Shown: in pieces, positions 7,353 through 7,940 of the stretch
How the letters are laid out: the number at the start of each line of letters is the position of its first letter
Numbering within the stretch: the stretch's first letter is position 1
Origin: Alphaproteobacteria bacterium
GTDB taxonomy: Bacteria; Pseudomonadota; Alphaproteobacteria; Rs-D84
Direction: 5' to 3'
Length of the DNA stretch: 7,940 nucleotides
Assembly (NCBI GenBank): GCA_029051085.1
Contig: JAIDLK010000039.1
Location: forward strand, 1-7,940
Translations under genes and position numbers: made by a program
The notes under the pieces: model-generated
The model's database searches: none
What the model was told of the DNA's origin: nothing
Seen by the model: the letters and a program-made list of their open reading frames with translations, nothing else

Positions 7353-7940
7353 ATGTTAAAAAAACTCTGCACGGCTTTAATGCTGATTGCGGCCACGACA
7401 ATGGCCGATGCCGCATCGGTTGTGGCATCGGTCGGGGGCGAACCCATTACGGATACGGATATTACTGCTCGCGTAAAATTGATGGCCCGTCAGGGTAATA
7501 CGGCAACAGACAATCGCCGACAGGCACTGCAGAGCATTATTGACGATAACATCAAGTTAAACTATGCCAAAAATTTCAATGCCGTTCCGTCTGATGACGA
7601 CATAAAGGCGGAATTAAAGCGCATGAACTTGGGTGAGCTTAGCGCATCTGAACGCGAAATGGCCATGAATGCGGCACGCGCGGAAATTGCATGGCAAATT
7701 GTTGTTGCACGCACCATACTGCCGACCATATCGGCAAATGAAGAAGATATCGCGGCCGAGCGTGCAACACTGGCACGCGAACACGGTCTGCCGATTGAAA
7801 TGACGATTGTCCGTCTGATTGATATTCCCGAAGACATTGCAAAAAAGCTAAGTAAGCCCAAAAGCTGTGACGCGGCGATGAAAATGGCGGAAAAACTGGG
7901 GGGCGTGCCACAAAAATTTACGGCGTTGCAATACGAACTG
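7353..7940 (+). CDS. surA: SurA-like periplasmic chaperone / peptidyl-prolyl isomerase, 5' part
   Basis: The frame stays open to the right edge, so the gene is partial: 196 codons are present. The N-terminus is a signal peptide (MLKKLCTALMLIAATTMADA, likely cleaved after ADA). The mature part starts ASVVASVGGEPITDTDI, the usual opening of SurA_N proteins, and continues as a mainly helical domain to about residue 135. From about residue 148 (EMTIVRLIDIP) it may be entering the first parvulin-like domain, but no complete isomerase domain is visible. GAGAGG (7341-7346) lies 6 nt before the ATG, the only good Shine-Dalgarno on the plus-strand side. It follows lptD by 32 bp of purine-rich sequence without a terminator, so it is probably in the lptF operon. 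SurA assists outer-membrane protein folding, LptD included. Another SurA_N/parvulin foldase cannot be excluded. Confidence 0.82.
   Translation, partial: MLKKLCTALMLIAATTMADAASVVASVGGEPITDTDITARVKLMARQGNTATDNRRQALQSIIDDNIKLNYAKNFNAVPSDDDIKAELKRMNLGELSASEREMAMNAARAEIAWQIVVARTILPTISANEEDIAAERATLAREHGLPIEMTIVRLIDIPEDIAKKLSKPKSCDAAMKMAEKLGGVPQKFTALQYEL

Overview
The window reads as ordinary core chromosome of a Gram-negative bacterium, most likely an uncultured alphaproteobacterium of medium GC content. The reasons are the alphaproteobacterial style of NusA (two KH domains plus two C-terminal helical repeats, with the block GRRGQNVRLASQLTGW) and of IF-2, and the neighbourhood lptF-lptD-surA, which is an alphaproteobacterial LPS-transport cluster. 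The lineage is inferred from protein motifs read by eye; no search was run.

The left half (103-4082) is on the minus strand. It holds nusA (transcription elongation/termination factor) followed 53 bp later by infB (translation initiation factor IF-2). A strong intrinsic terminator at 68-91 closes this unit. A promoter-like pair on the same strand follows it at once (37-64) and points off the left edge, so a new transcription unit starts there. The usual companions rimP, ylxR and rbfA are missing from around nusA-infB.

The right half (4247-7940) is on the plus strand. It holds lptF (inner-membrane LPS export permease), lptD (outer-membrane LPS translocon, overlapping lptF by 4 bp) and the start of a surA-like periplasmic chaperone gene that runs off the right edge. 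Together they extract LPS from the inner membrane, insert it in the outer leaflet, and help fold the LptD barrel. No lptG lies between lptF and lptD, where alphaproteobacteria often have it.

The 164-bp divergent region (4083-4246) is the most informative non-coding part. It contains two back-to-back sigma70-type promoters whose -35 boxes are 7 bp apart. The lptF promoter is placed so that transcription should start at or within a base of the lptF ATG, which predicts a leaderless mRNA. The predicted nusA leader carries a 13-bp hairpin with a GAAA tetraloop that pairs fully only in the nusA-sense RNA.

I found no mobile element, CRISPR array, toxin-antitoxin, defence or biosynthetic system here. 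The points of interest are regulatory architecture and missing neighbours rather than a new system.
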